A stretch of DNA of 36,978 nt from a virus, in the IMG/VR virus record IMGVR_UViG_3300035698_007976, positions 1-36,978 of that record. One strand, 5' to 3'. The notes below the pieces were generated by a model. That model did no database searches. It was given only the letters and a program-made list of their open reading frames with translations, and was not told where the DNA came from. Of the stretch, positions 1 to 8,200 are shown one piece after another. The translations under genes were made by a program, and so were the position numbers. The first letter of the stretch is position 1. Each line of letters opens with the position of its first letter.

Positions 1-1
1 G

Positions 2-76
2 ATTGAAAAGCATCTACAGGAATTTGATAAGATTGAAGAACATCTGTATAAAATTGAAAAAGATATTAACAATTAA
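2..76 (+). CDS. 3' end of an upstream gene, coiled-coil C-terminus (partial)
   Basis: Frame 2 is open from the left edge to TAA at 74-76 and encodes 24 residues (IEKHLQEFDKIEEHLYKIEK, then DINN). The pattern is strongly amphipathic, with hydrophobic I, L, F and I positions separated by E and K, as in the last turns of a coiled coil. The start lies outside the window, so product and length are unknown. A coiled-coil tail suggests an oligomeric structural or regulatory protein, but nothing more can be said. The alternative frame starting at TTG 3 reads into the TA-repeat tract and gives low-complexity I/Y/L sequence, so I prefer this frame. Confidence 0.5.
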   Translation: MEKHLQEFDKIEEHLYKIEKDINN

Positions 77-84
77 TTTTTCCC

Positions 85-123
85 TATATATAGTATATAT
101 ATATATATATATATTATATATAT
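85..123. repeat. (TA)n low-complexity tract
   Basis: An almost uninterrupted run of alternating T and A, broken by single bases near 93 and 115, lies just after the stop of the upstream partial gene. It is non-coding and should melt or extrude easily. It could be a spacer or part of a promoter/terminator region; the sequence alone does not decide this. Confidence 0.7.
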
Positions 124-198
124 CTTTCTTTATAGTAAAAAGTATTTTAAGGGTATCAGACTTTCCTGATAGTTTTAGACTGTTTTACTGAGAATTGT

Positions 199-231
199 GT
201 TACAATTGTGTAACGTTTATAACTTATAAAC
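199..231. promoter_or_regulatory. Two adjacent short palindromes, possible operator
   Basis: GTTACA (199-204) and TGTAAC (209-214) form a 6-bp inverted repeat around ATTG. It is directly followed by GTTTATA (215-221) and TATAAAC (225-231), a 7-bp inverted repeat around ACT. The two back-to-back dyads sit in the gap between the partial left gene and the hairpin at 234-284. The arrangement resembles a pair of operator half-site arrays for a dimeric repressor. No regulator gene is in the window, so the role is inference. Confidence 0.35.
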
Positions 232-233
232 CC

Positions 234-291
234 AATAGTACCTAAATCAGTTTTTCTCTCATACCAACTGATTTAGGTACTATTCTTTTAT
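234..291 (+). terminator. Strong hairpin with T-rich tail
   Basis: Positions 234-251 and 267-284 are perfect 18-bp reverse complements around a 15-base loop, followed by a T-rich stretch (CTTTTATTTTATT). This fits a rho-independent terminator closing the upstream transcript and insulating the M23 peptidase gene. The stem is AT-rich and longer than usual and the loop is large, so a processing or protein-binding site is also possible. The near-symmetric arms would also work for transcription from the other strand. Confidence 0.65.
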
Positions 292-303
292 TTTATTAAA
301 TTG

Positions 304-309
304 TATAAA
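304..309 (+). promoter_or_regulatory. Possible -10 box (TATAAA) for the M23 peptidase gene
   Basis: TATAAA lies just after the hairpin terminator and 48 bases before the chosen ATG at 357. No convincing -35 is visible. It is supported mainly by position, since a new transcript should start between the terminator and the next gene. Confidence 0.3.
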
Positions 310-356
310 TTATATCCTGGTTGATTTTTTTAAAAAACAATGGTAACCTAGAAAAC

Positions 357-986
357 ATGTTTAAGTTTAATATCGTTATTAGTTTAATTATTATATTACT
401 TGTAGGATCATCTGATTCAAAAGCTTTTTCTTCTGACCTTGAAATAGATAAAGTAGATATTACAGCAATAGGTTTAGAGCCTGGTCCTTTTGTTGTGAAA
501 GAGTATGGCTACTCTATTTTACCAGCCAGATATCCAACGATAGAGATTACTCCAAAATTCTCCTGGCCCGTCAAACAAAATATCATAGATAGCGGGTATG
601 GCAATAGAAGCGCGCCTTGCTCGGCTTGTTCAAGTTTTCATCAAGGTATTGATTTTGCACACAAGCCCGGAACTCCTGTATTTGCCGCATCGGACGGACT
701 AGTTTCGCAATTAGAGTATAGTGGAGGATTTGGTCTTCATATTTACATAGATCACATAGTTACAATAAATGGAAAAGCGGAAAATTGGAGAACTGTCTAC
801 GCTCACTTAAAATTAAATTCAATACCAGAAAATGTTTTTGTTGGTGCCGTTGTGATCTCGGGACAACACATCGGTGGGATTGGTAACACAGGAACTTCAA
901 CCGGACCACACCTACATTTTGAAATTCAAATTGACGGAGAAGCCGTAGACCCAGAGCCTATTTTAATAAATTTTGTAACTCCATAG
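357..986 (+). CDS. Secreted M23 (LytM-type) zinc metallopeptidase, probable lysis or wall-cutting enzyme
   Basis: The product has 209 residues from ATG 357. A signal-like N-terminus (MFKFNIVISLIIILLVG, then SSDSKAF) precedes a domain with the M23 signature: H95-x3-D99 in FHQGIDF, H150 in YAHL, and H185-L-H187 in GPHLHFEI. H95, D99 and H187 are the expected zinc ligands. M23 enzymes cut peptide cross-links in peptidoglycan. A signal peptide would send it to the envelope through the host Sec pathway, as in secreted endolysins. A TTG at 321 would add 12 residues, but no ribosome site supports it and it would push the signal peptide inward. Two cysteines (APCSACSS) may form a disulfide. The gene stands alone between a terminator and the tail cassette. 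It could instead be a virion-associated peptidase. No holin is visible nearby. Confidence 0.85.
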   Translation: MFKFNIVISLIIILLVGSSDSKAFSSDLEIDKVDITAIGLEPGPFVVKEYGYSILPARYPTIEITPKFSWPVKQNIIDSGYGNRSAPCSACSSFHQGIDFAHKPGTPVFAASDGLVSQLEYSGGFGLHIYIDHIVTINGKAENWRTVYAHLKLNSIPENVFVGAVVISGQHIGGIGNTGTSTGPHLHFEIQIDGEAVDPEPILINFVTP

Positions 987-988
987 TG

Positions 989-994
989 TATAAT
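989..994 (+). promoter_or_regulatory. -10 box TATAAT before the first tail cassette gene
   Basis: Perfect TATAAT starts two bases after the TAG of the peptidase gene. Counting 7 bases from its last T puts the transcript start near G1001, so the mRNA leader would be about 11 bases and consist almost only of the GAGGAG ribosome site before ATG 1012. No -35 is seen at 16-18 bases. Confidence 0.5.
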
Positions 995-1011
995 GATGAA
1001 GAGGAGTATAT

Positions 1012-1389
1012 ATGGCATTTCCAGGAAGCTACAACTTTAATTATTATCGAGGAGACACCTTCGAGTTTAGGGTTTACCCAAAAGACTCCGCCGGTGGCAT
1101 CTTTGATCTAACAGGCTATGGAACTCCTCTTTTTACCATTTCCACATCGAGGGGCGCTACGGGTGTTGCGGATCAGATCAGTGGTTATGCTGTTGTTTCA
1201 GCAGACAAGACACACATTCTTTGTGCTATTGAGCCAGACGTAGGAATTGACCTAGAGGCCGGAACCTCATATGTTTATGATATAGAAATTTCTAAAACTG
1301 ATGTTGTTTATGACAAAAAGTACACACTGCTAACCGGAAACATCACCGTCACCGATCACGTTTCTGGCGCGACCGGGGTTTCTTCGTAA
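1012..1389 (+). CDS. Small beta-rich tail/baseplate protein (BppU N-terminal-like)
   Basis: 125 residues. The start YNFNYYRGDTFEFRVYPKD, then DLTGYGTPLFTIS, follows the pattern of the short beta-sandwich domain found in phage baseplate upper proteins and similar tail-tip proteins (RGD/T-x-F, then a DLTG loop, then paired strands). It ends with a strand-rich YDKKYTLLTGNITVTD. A GAGGAG ribosome site lies 6 bases before the ATG. The stop overlaps the next start as TAATG, so the two are translationally coupled. A role as an attachment adaptor for fibre proteins is inferred from the fold pattern and position. No enzymatic motif is seen. Confidence 0.6.
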   Translation: MAFPGSYNFNYYRGDTFEFRVYPKDSAGGIFDLTGYGTPLFTISTSRGATGVADQISGYAVVSADKTHILCAIEPDVGIDLEAGTSYVYDIEISKTDVVYDKKYTLLTGNITVTDHVSGATGVSS

Positions 1390-1961
1390 TGGCAGAGATC
1401 GTACTTTCTAATCCAGAAATTGCTGTTCTAGGCGGTCCAGCTTCTGTTAACGTTGAGCTAGACTTCGGATCATCGGGAGAAAGAGGAAGTAGAATTTTTG
1501 CCGGTATTGGAAAGCCAGCAACTGCCGGATTGTCCCCAAACCTTTTTGATATGTACATTAACTATGACGCAGACGACGATGAATTTTCTTTTATGTATCA
1601 GTATTTAAATCAAGATGGAGGAGACCAGTGGGTAAGCGTTATTAAGCTAATTCCAGAAGCATATTCCAGCAGACCATCTCCTACCTTTGTTTCTGGAGAG
1701 GTCACACTGAATATTCCAGTTCATCAAATTATTCCCGCTACGCTTTCCGGAGGGGCAGCAACACCAGATAATTTTGCAGTCCAGATTTCTTTTTCTGGAA
1801 CAAATCCAGTTGCATACTCGATAGAATATCCTACAGACCTAACTTATTCAGGATCAAATATTTTCTTTTCACCAACCATTCATGCATCAGAGCTTTCTAG
1901 CGGAACGTGGTCACCAGTTGCAGGAGAGAAAGAATTTAGCGTTTCCGTTACTGTGGTATAA
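1389..1961 (+). CDS. Tail-associated structural protein
   Basis: 190 residues, starting at the ATG that overlaps the previous stop (TAATG). The segment GSSGERGSRIFAGIGKP followed by LFDMYINYDADDDEFSFMYQ is a common phage tail module: a G-x-x-G-x-R-G-S-R-I collagen-like or turn-rich entry, then D-x-Y-I-N and a strand ending in Y-Q-Y. The C-terminal half is predicted beta. No enzymatic motif is present. It probably assembles with the preceding BppU-like protein at the tail tip or side fibres. The end of the gene (GTATAAT) doubles as a -10-like box for the next one. Confidence 0.6.
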   Translation: MAEIVLSNPEIAVLGGPASVNVELDFGSSGERGSRIFAGIGKPATAGLSPNLFDMYINYDADDDEFSFMYQYLNQDGGDQWVSVIKLIPEAYSSRPSPTFVSGEVTLNIPVHQIIPATLSGGAATPDNFAVQISFSGTNPVAYSIEYPTDLTYSGSNIFFSPTIHASELSSGTWSPVAGEKEFSVSVTVV

Positions 1962-1962
1962 T
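1954..1962 (+). promoter_or_regulatory. Extended -10 (TGGTATAAT) overlapping a stop codon
   Basis: The TAA stop of the 1389-1961 gene lies inside TATAAT (1957-1962), with TGG in front as in extended -10 promoters. The predicted start at about G1969 gives a leader of about 11 bases that begins with the GGTGA ribosome site of the gene at 1980. Confidence 0.5.
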
Positions 1963-1979
1963 TGCCTAGGTGATACTAT

Positions 1980-2630
1980 ATGGCTAATGTTGGATTCTTC
2001 TTTAACACTCAGATTCCGGATTTGGATGACGATGCCAATATTCAAGATGCCCTAAAACAATATCACTACGGCGGTGGCGAACCAGCAAATGAGTCTTCTG
2101 CATCTATTGTAGAAAACTCTATAGCAGGTCACTTTCAGGCGGTAGCAGAAAAGTTTGCAGACATACTGGAATATTATAGAACCGGTGGAGACTTTGTTGG
2201 TACAGAACCAACGGGAACACCATCTGGAACAAATCTGGAAGAGGGGATTCCAGACGGATATATCTGGGTTGATTCTTCTGTTTCTGGAGGACCTTCAACA
2301 ACATACTATGCTTCTGTCTTTTATTCTAATTCGGAACCAACAGAAGACTTAAGTAGTGGAGTGGTTTGGGTTGACAAAGACTCTGCTCTAAAAACCGCTT
2401 ATGTTTACGACGCTGACCTGGTGGCCTGGATTCCAATTAATGATTTTGCAAATGCCGTTTCTGCAAAGGGAGATATCCTTGTCGGAAACTCTGCTACAGA
2501 TTTAGACAGTCTTTCTGTTGGTCAGAACGGATACGTTTTAACAGCTGACAGTACCGCTACTCTTGGTGTTGCTTGGGCTCCCTCAGATATAGAGGAAGAA
2601 AAAATAGCAACCATTATGGGAGTATACTAA
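1980..2630 (+). CDS. Tail fibre protein with C-terminal GDILVG/GQNGYVLTAD module
   Basis: 216 residues. The N-terminal part (IQDALKQYHYGG, then SIVENSIAGHFQAVAEKFAD) looks alpha-helical. A middle part has IPDGYIWVDSS and SGVVWVDKDS, short W-V-D strand repeats. The C-terminal SAKGDILVGNSATDLDSLSV, then GQNGYVLTADSTATLGVAWA, is the widespread phage fibre module that usually precedes collar or chaperone domains. Here the protein stops soon after it, so it may serve as an adaptor for a separate distal fibre. The AGGTGA ribosome site sits 6-7 bases before the ATG. Confidence 0.65.
   Translation: MANVGFFFNTQIPDLDDDANIQDALKQYHYGGGEPANESSASIVENSIAGHFQAVAEKFADILEYYRTGGDFVGTEPTGTPSGTNLEEGIPDGYIWVDSSVSGGPSTTYYASVFYSNSEPTEDLSSGVVWVDKDSALKTAYVYDADLVAWIPINDFANAVSAKGDILVGNSATDLDSLSVGQNGYVLTADSTATLGVAWAPSDIEEEKIATIMGVY
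2623..2628 (+). promoter_or_regulatory. -10-like box TATACT overlapping a stop codon
   Basis: TATACT shares its last T with the TAA stop (2628-2630) of the preceding fibre gene. Its predicted start near 2635 is 12 bases before ATG 2647. No -35 is visible. It is part of the series of gene-start boxes described in the findings. Confidence 0.35.
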
Positions 2631-2646
2631 AAGAAAGATATGGAAA

Positions 2647-2949
2647 ATGGCAATTTTACAAGCAACGCTTTATAGAGGAACTGCACCAACCTCAAACGGA
2701 ACACTTTATGCTGTGCCAAATGGTCAAGAGGCAGTGGTTACAAACATTGTTGTAACAAACACCACAACAGCAACTCTAAGTGCTACGATAAGTTTAGATG
2801 GTGTCACAATTATTGATGAAAGCCCTGTTTCTGGAAACGATGTTATTGTTTTTGACATTAAGCAAGTTATTGCATCAGAAGAGATAATTGAAGGCTTTGC
2901 CTCTTCTTCCGGACTAAACTTTCACATCAGCGGTGTAGAAATTTCTTAA
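2647..2949 (+). CDS. Small beta-sandwich tail protein, paralogue of the protein at 9640
   Basis: 100 residues of alternating strands (AVVTNIVVTNTTTATLSATI, then SLDGVTIID, then FHISGVEIS). The style matches small phage proteins of the type V-P-x-x-x-x-x-x-x-x-I-V-x-x-N-T-T that coat or cap tail structures. The protein at 9640-9972 has the same size, the same MA-x-L-x-x-x-x-L-Y-x-G start and the same ISGVE ending. Each is followed by a fibre gene. An AAGA-type ribosome site precedes the ATG. No catalytic motif is seen, and the function is inferred as structural. Confidence 0.55.
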   Translation: MAILQATLYRGTAPTSNGTLYAVPNGQEAVVTNIVVTNTTTATLSATISLDGVTIIDESPVSGNDVIVFDIKQVIASEEIIEGFASSSGLNFHISGVEIS

Positions 2950-2959
2950 GGAGTAATAT

Positions 2960-3940
2960 ATGGCCACCATAGACAATACAGGAAATCTTGCGTACATTTA
3001 TGACGAAGATTCCGATACTTGGTATGCTATGGCCGGAACAGCAAATGCAACCCTGCCCTATGTTTGGAGCGCGTCACATACGTTTGAAAACTCGGTAAGC
3101 TTTGAGAGTGTTCTAACCTCTCAGGCTGGAATAAACAACTTTGCAACAGTTGCAGCAAGAGATACAGTAATCTCATCTCCATCTAATGGCGTTGTGTGTT
3201 TTATACAAAACTTGAATCAACTTCAGTACTACAGTAACGGTTGGAGATTTGTTGGGGACGATGTAAAGCTATCAACAAAGTCTGCTACCCACACACTTGA
3301 GCTTGCCGATGGAGGCAAAACAATTTTGGTTAACTCGAACATAGGAACAATTATCTATGTTCCAACAAATACAACCGTTCCGTTTCCAGTAGGACAGGTT
3401 GTTAAAATAGTTCAAATCGGATCCGGATCAGTAAACGTAATTGCCGAATCTGGATCAGTATCGGTCAGAAGTAGGGACAGCATAAACAGGCTAGCCGGCA
3501 GATACTCGGAATCCAAGATTGTTAAGATTGCAGAAAACGAATGGGTTCTTTCCGGTGATCTTAATTTTTCAGAAAACATAGATGTAACGTTTGATCCAGA
3601 TTTTGATCAAATAGTCTCTGCCCCAAATTACGATATAGATGTAACTAATGAATCTTCTGGTACATCTATTGTTGTCAATTTTGCTGGTGGTACCGGTCTT
3701 GTTCGTAAAACAGTTATCGGCAACAGTACATTCTCTGGACAAAACTATAGGCCAGGATCAATTAAAACCGTTCTTTTAATTAACGGAACAGGAACAAAGA
3801 CTCTAACTTTTCCGACAGACTGGACATTCTTAGGTCAGAAACCAGTATCAATAGATGGAGACAGGGTTGGGGTATTGAGCGTTACTTCTTTTGGTGATTC
3901 AGCATCTGAAGTTGTAGCCTCATGGATTGTAGAGGTTTAG
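2960..3940 (+). CDS. Tail fibre/adhesin protein
   Basis: 326 residues. The N-terminus reads like a fibre anchor (AYIYDEDSDTWYAM) with a repeated Y-x-x-x-x-W pattern. Residues about 110-200 hold a beta module (GQVVKIVQIGSGSVNVI, then RYSESKIVKIAENEWVLSGD) that recurs in the protein at 4819-5235. The C-terminal third ends in strands (TLTFPTDWTFLGQKP). The ribosome site AAGGAGT overlaps the preceding stop. The gene lies directly before a glycine-rich adhesin and probably provides its shaft or base. No enzyme motif is visible. Confidence 0.6.
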   Translation: MATIDNTGNLAYIYDEDSDTWYAMAGTANATLPYVWSASHTFENSVSFESVLTSQAGINNFATVAARDTVISSPSNGVVCFIQNLNQLQYYSNGWRFVGDDVKLSTKSATHTLELADGGKTILVNSNIGTIIYVPTNTTVPFPVGQVVKIVQIGSGSVNVIAESGSVSVRSRDSINRLAGRYSESKIVKIAENEWVLSGDLNFSENIDVTFDPDFDQIVSAPNYDIDVTNESSGTSIVVNFAGGTGLVRKTVIGNSTFSGQNYRPGSIKTVLLINGTGTKTLTFPTDWTFLGQKPVSIDGDRVGVLSVTSFGDSASEVVASWIVEV

Positions 3941-3942
3941 AA

Positions 3943-4794
3943 TTGCCTCTTCTTGGTTTCAGAAACTTTGCGTCTTTTGGTGGATACTCTCCAATATTTG
4001 CTTCTGGTGGAAACGCCGTAGAAGATGTTGTTGATGGAGATATCAGATACAGGGTTCATATGTTTCAAGATAGCAATGACTTTGTTGTTGGTAACCTTGG
4101 TACAACTAATGGATCCGTAGAGTATTTAATAATTGGTGGCGGTGGTTCAGGTGGCTATCAAATAGGTGGTGGTGGTGGTGCCGGTGGATTTAGGTCCGGA
4201 ACAGTCACTTTGTCACCAACTGCATATTCAGTTTTAGTAGGCGCCGGAGGAATAATAGTTTCTAATGCTGGACAGAATGGTGGCCTTAGTTCGTTTGCTT
4301 CTGTGATTTCAGCAGGAGGAGGTGCTGGCGGAAACTTTATAAATAACACAACAGCAACCAATGGCTCTTCTGGAGCTTCTGGTGGTGGAGGCTCATCCAT
4401 TCAAGGTACCGCTGGCAGAATTGGAGGATCGGTGTCTTCATCTGGACAAGGAAATCCTGGTGGAGCCGGTATACGATACATAGATGGTGGATTCTCTTCC
4501 GGAGGCGGTGGTGGGGCTTCTTTGCCAGGTTCCGTTGCAACAAGATCCCAGGCAGGAAATGGTGGCAGGGGACTTATTTCTAGAATAACAGGTGAAAACA
4601 TTTATTACGCTGGAGGAGGTGCCGGAGGTTTTCAAAGAGATTTTGGAGCCTCTCTAACATCGGGTAACGGAGGTCTTGGCGGTGGTGGAGGCTCAAATAA
4701 TCCAGGGCTTAATGGTTTTGGCGGTGGTGGAGGAAATAACAGATCTGGAGGATCTGGTGTTGTTATAATCAGGTATCCTCTAAACCTGGTATAA
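3943..4794 (+). CDS. Glycine-rich tail fibre adhesin
   Basis: 283 residues from TTG 3943. This start is chosen because AGAGG at 3931-3935 sits 7 bases upstream and the start falls just after the previous stop; ATG 3922 in the same frame would overlap the previous gene by 19 bases and has no ribosome site. The N-terminal strand block (VDGDIRYRVHMFQDSNDFVV, then VEYLIIGGGGSGG) leads into a glycine-rich domain with GGGGAGG, SVLVGAGG, ASGGGGSSIQG and GGNGGRG blocks, and ends with GVVIIRYPL. This is the typical layout of glycine-rich receptor-binding domains that fold as polyglycine-II helix bundles, as described for phage S16 gp38. The protein probably contacts the host surface. The same domain occurs twice in the 1050-aa protein at 5242. 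Confidence 0.75.
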   Translation: MPLLGFRNFASFGGYSPIFASGGNAVEDVVDGDIRYRVHMFQDSNDFVVGNLGTTNGSVEYLIIGGGGSGGYQIGGGGGAGGFRSGTVTLSPTAYSVLVGAGGIIVSNAGQNGGLSSFASVISAGGGAGGNFINNTTATNGSSGASGGGGSSIQGTAGRIGGSVSSSGQGNPGGAGIRYIDGGFSSGGGGGASLPGSVATRSQAGNGGRGLISRITGENIYYAGGGAGGFQRDFGASLTSGNGGLGGGGGSNNPGLNGFGGGGGNNRSGGSGVVIIRYPLNLV

Positions 4795-4795
4795 T
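4787..4795 (+). promoter_or_regulatory. Extended -10 (TGGTATAAT) overlapping a stop codon
   Basis: The TAA stop of the glycine-rich adhesin (4792-4794) lies within TATAAT (4790-4795), preceded by TGG. The predicted start near A4802 gives a 17-base purine-rich leader (AGAAGAAAGAGAGACAG) before ATG 4819. Confidence 0.5.
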
Positions 4796-4818
4796 TGTTT
4801 TAGAAGAAAGAGAGACAG

Positions 4819-5235
4819 ATGGGCAAAACTACCTTTAGGCCTGAGAATTTTGATGGGCCATCTTACCCAGATGTTTTTTCGATTTCAAATACTTCTTATA
4901 CAGTTCAGTCATCCGACGCCGGAAACCTTTTAAAGTTTACAAGTGATGATAATGTTTCTGTAACTATTGCGCAAAATTCAGAAGCTGTGATACCAATTGG
5001 GTCAACGATCACAATAATGCAATTAGGAAATGGAGTAATCACCGTTTCCCCATCTTCTGGTGTGCAGATATTAGGAATTTCTTCTTTAGTTTCTAGAGGT
5101 CCGTACCATACAATAACATTGGCAAAGTCGGACACAGATCAGTGGATTACTCCAACAGATAATGGACCATTGAAGGTATCAGTACAAGAAACGGAGCCAG
5201 ACAATCCACAAGTTGGCGACTTATGGTTTTGGTGA
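4819..5235 (+). CDS. Small tail fibre module protein
   Basis: 138 residues, almost wholly one beta domain. NLLKFTSDDNVSVTIAQNSE, then VIPIGSTITIMQLGNGVITV, then YHTITLAKSDTDQWI match the module in the protein at 2960-3940 (hydrophobic strand, P-x-G-x-x-x-x-I-x-Q-x-G-x-G, strand, then a closing K-x-x-x-x-x-W). The C-terminus (PDNPQVGDLWFW) is the common short W-rich fibre end. A purine-rich leader supplies the ribosome site. It is likely an accessory piece of the same fibre as its neighbours. No enzymatic motif is seen. Confidence 0.55.
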   Translation: MGKTTFRPENFDGPSYPDVFSISNTSYTVQSSDAGNLLKFTSDDNVSVTIAQNSEAVIPIGSTITIMQLGNGVITVSPSSGVQILGISSLVSRGPYHTITLAKSDTDQWITPTDNGPLKVSVQETEPDNPQVGDLWFW

Positions 5236-5241
5236 CCTATT

Positions 5242-8200
5242 ATGAGTGGAATATCAACAATAAATGGCTCAAACTCCGTAGTCAACAGTAGCTCTTCTTC
5301 AAATCAACAGAGAAGCACCTTTAGGTTACCAGAAACCAGAAGAGACAACAATGGCAATATGCCAATTGCCATAACTGGAATATCCTTATGGATAGCTTCT
5401 CAGTCAGAAACTAGGCAGGTTAATTTAGTTGTAAATAATGCTTTAACAGAAAATTTCTTTCCAGTTATTTCTACCTCAGCAACTGAAGAGTCTGGCATCC
5501 TTCCAATATTTGCTGTGGTAGATGATTCAGAAACAGCGCAAACCGTTTCTTTTGGACACAACACCAATGGAGCTGTTTTTTTTGGGACAAGGCCGTTAAG
5601 TGGGACAAACATAACTCCATTAACAAATGGAACAGGTAGAAGCTATGTTGGAAAATTTACTTACGCAGAAGTCCCCTCAAAGCCTTTAAACTTTACTGTT
5701 CACAGTCCCACAGACCACTCTGTAACACTTAGATGGGAAAAGCCGGAAACGGATGGTGGTGTACCAATAAAAAAGTATGTTATTCAATATTCTAAAAATC
5801 AATTCGGCAGGACCGGAGCAAATGGCGGAGGGCAGCAGGAGCTAGAAGATTTCATTGAAGTAGAGACAAAAAGCACAAACATTGTTGTTGATAGCTTGGA
5901 TAGTGATACACAGTATTGGTTTAGGATTTTAGCTGCAAACCGCATATACAACGGCGTAAGCGTTTCCAGGGGCTCAGAGTGGACTGCGCCACTAAACGTA
6001 AAAACTTCTAAGCCAATTCCGTACTGGCCATCCCTATCTGCTTCCAATCTTGGAGAGTCTTTTATTGATACCAGTGGAGGAGATACAAATGGCTACTTGA
6101 TCCTAGATACAGCAAAGCCAGTCCTAGGATCTTCTTTTTATGCTGACGTGTTTGCCCAAGACGCAGAGTATTATGATATTGTAAATGGCTCTCTACCACC
6201 CGGTCTTTCTATAGACAATCTTAATGGGATCGTGAAGGGTATTCCGGAAACCGTAGGAGAATATTCGTTTACTATAAGTGCTGCAAACGAATTAGGAAGC
6301 GCTAACAAAGATTTTGTTTTACAGGTTACAGAGTTTGCAAATCAAAATTCTACACTTAACCCAGAAATTCGAGTTGGCTCTTACTATGTTGCCAATATTG
6401 CTGTAGCAAACGCAACGGGGTATTCACTTATTTCTAGCACCCTTCCCGTTGGCCTAGAATTAGATATTTTAAGAGGAAGAATATACGGCGTACCACAGTT
6501 CACTGGAGACAATACTTTTACAATTAGAACGTTTTTAAGTGTTTCTCCAACAACGGTAGATCGGGAGTTTTCCATATTGGTTAAGCCAAACATAACTATA
6601 TTTAAAGATATTGGTGGTGTTGTCGGACAAACAGACGGCTACGTTGGAAAAAAGTGGGATGGCTCGGACTGGGTAGACTTTGAAGAAACAAAAAGATTTG
6701 ATGGGGCAGACTGGGTAGATCTCAGCTATCCGGTTAGACAAATACAAGCAATTGGTGGCACTATTGTTGAATATAACGATGGTGGACTTAGGTACAGATC
6801 TCATATCTTTTCCGCTAGCGGAACATTTGAGGTAATAAGTCTAGGAGAATCAAGCGATACCGTATCTTTCCTTTCTGTTGCCGGAGGAGGTTCTGGTGGC
6901 GCTGGGAGCTCCCTAGGCTCTGGGGCGGGTGGCGGAGGCGGCGGTCTAGTCTATGGAACTTCAGTTATATCTCCTGGAGTATACAACGTAATTGTTGGAA
7001 ACGGCGCTTTAGCATCTTTTATTAATTCTAGGGGAAGCAACGGAGAAAACTCTTCTGTGTTTGGGGTTTCTTCTATTGGTGGAGGTGGTGGGGCAAGGGG
7101 TGGCTCTTCTGTAACCCTAGACAAAGCTGGACAGAATGGTGGATCTGGCGGTGGGGCTGCTGGAAATGGTACCCCAGGTGCGGGGACTGGTTCTGGATCT
7201 TCTATACAAGGGCATCTTGGCGGCAACGGCTCGGGCTCATCAGATGGATCCGGATCTTCTGGTGGAGGTGGTGGAGCCTCTCAGGTTGGGGCTAATGGAT
7301 CATCAACAATACCCGGATCCGGAGGCAACGGTAAGCCATTTAATTTATCGGGATCCTATCTTTCTTACGGCGGTGGCGGTGGAGCGGGTTCTGTAAGTAT
7401 AGATAACCCAGGAGCCTCCGGAGGTTCCGGTGGTGGAGCAAACGGACAAAACTATGACTCTGTAACAAACACCGCTCCTTCCGGATCTAACGGATTAGGC
7501 GGCGGCGGTGGAGGGGCTAGGGCTATCACAAACAGCTTAGGCGGCCCAGGCGGCAGCGGAATAGTAATAATTAGATATCCAATTGGATTTAGTGCATTTA
7601 CTGCTTTAACCGCTACGGGTGGAACAACTTTTGATATAGACGATCAGGGGATTATCTATAGGGTTCACCAATTTTCTTCAACAGGTTCCGGAGAGTTTTC
7701 TGTCCTTGGATTAAGTGACGATCCAAATGCAAATATATTAGAATACCTTATTGTAGGCGGAGGGGCCTCTGGTGGCGCAGCAGACAATGAGTATGAGGCC
7801 GGAGCGGGCGGCGGCGCCGGTGGTGTTGTCTCCGGTACTATAGAGATTTCTTCTCCAGAAAATTTTACTATTTTGGTTGGTTCCGGAGGAGCCTCTGTTG
7901 GGTCACCCAGTAGTTGTCCGCCAGGAAATAACGGAGGAATTTCTTCTTTTCGTGTTGTCACAGCTACTGGTGGCGGAGGCGGGGGGTCCGGCCAGGGCGC
8001 CAGCGGGAAGAGTGGTGGATCGGGCGGTGGTGCCGTTTGGAGAGGCGGTTCTGTTGGAACAGGAATATCTGGTCAGGGAAATAACGGTTCAAAGATAACA
8101 TCAAACAATGGCCAAGGCGGCGCTGGAGGAAGTTCTGGAAACCCCATTGCCGCAACTCAAGTAAGAGTAGCATCTTTAGGTAGAACTTCTGGAATAATCG

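Noticed and set aside
3-191. TTG-started frame reading through the TA repeat
   Set aside because: The product is I/Y/L low-complexity from the AT tract. Frame 2 gives a sensible coiled-coil ending with a stop at 74-76.
3922-3945. Programmed frameshift fusing the 2960 fibre protein to the glycine-rich adhesin
   Set aside because: There is no slippery heptamer in the overlap, and AGAGG with TTG 3943 gives an ordinary start for the second gene.
4158-4635. Several Pro-rich - strand frames opposite glycine-rich genes
   Set aside because: Gly codons (GGN) read as Pro (CCN) on the reverse strand, so these are composition shadows.
4763-4768. TATAAT inside the glycine-rich adhesin gene as a promoter
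   Set aside because: It encodes the conserved V-V-I-I-R-Y ending of the domain and is not followed by a start codon, so it is probably coding coincidence.
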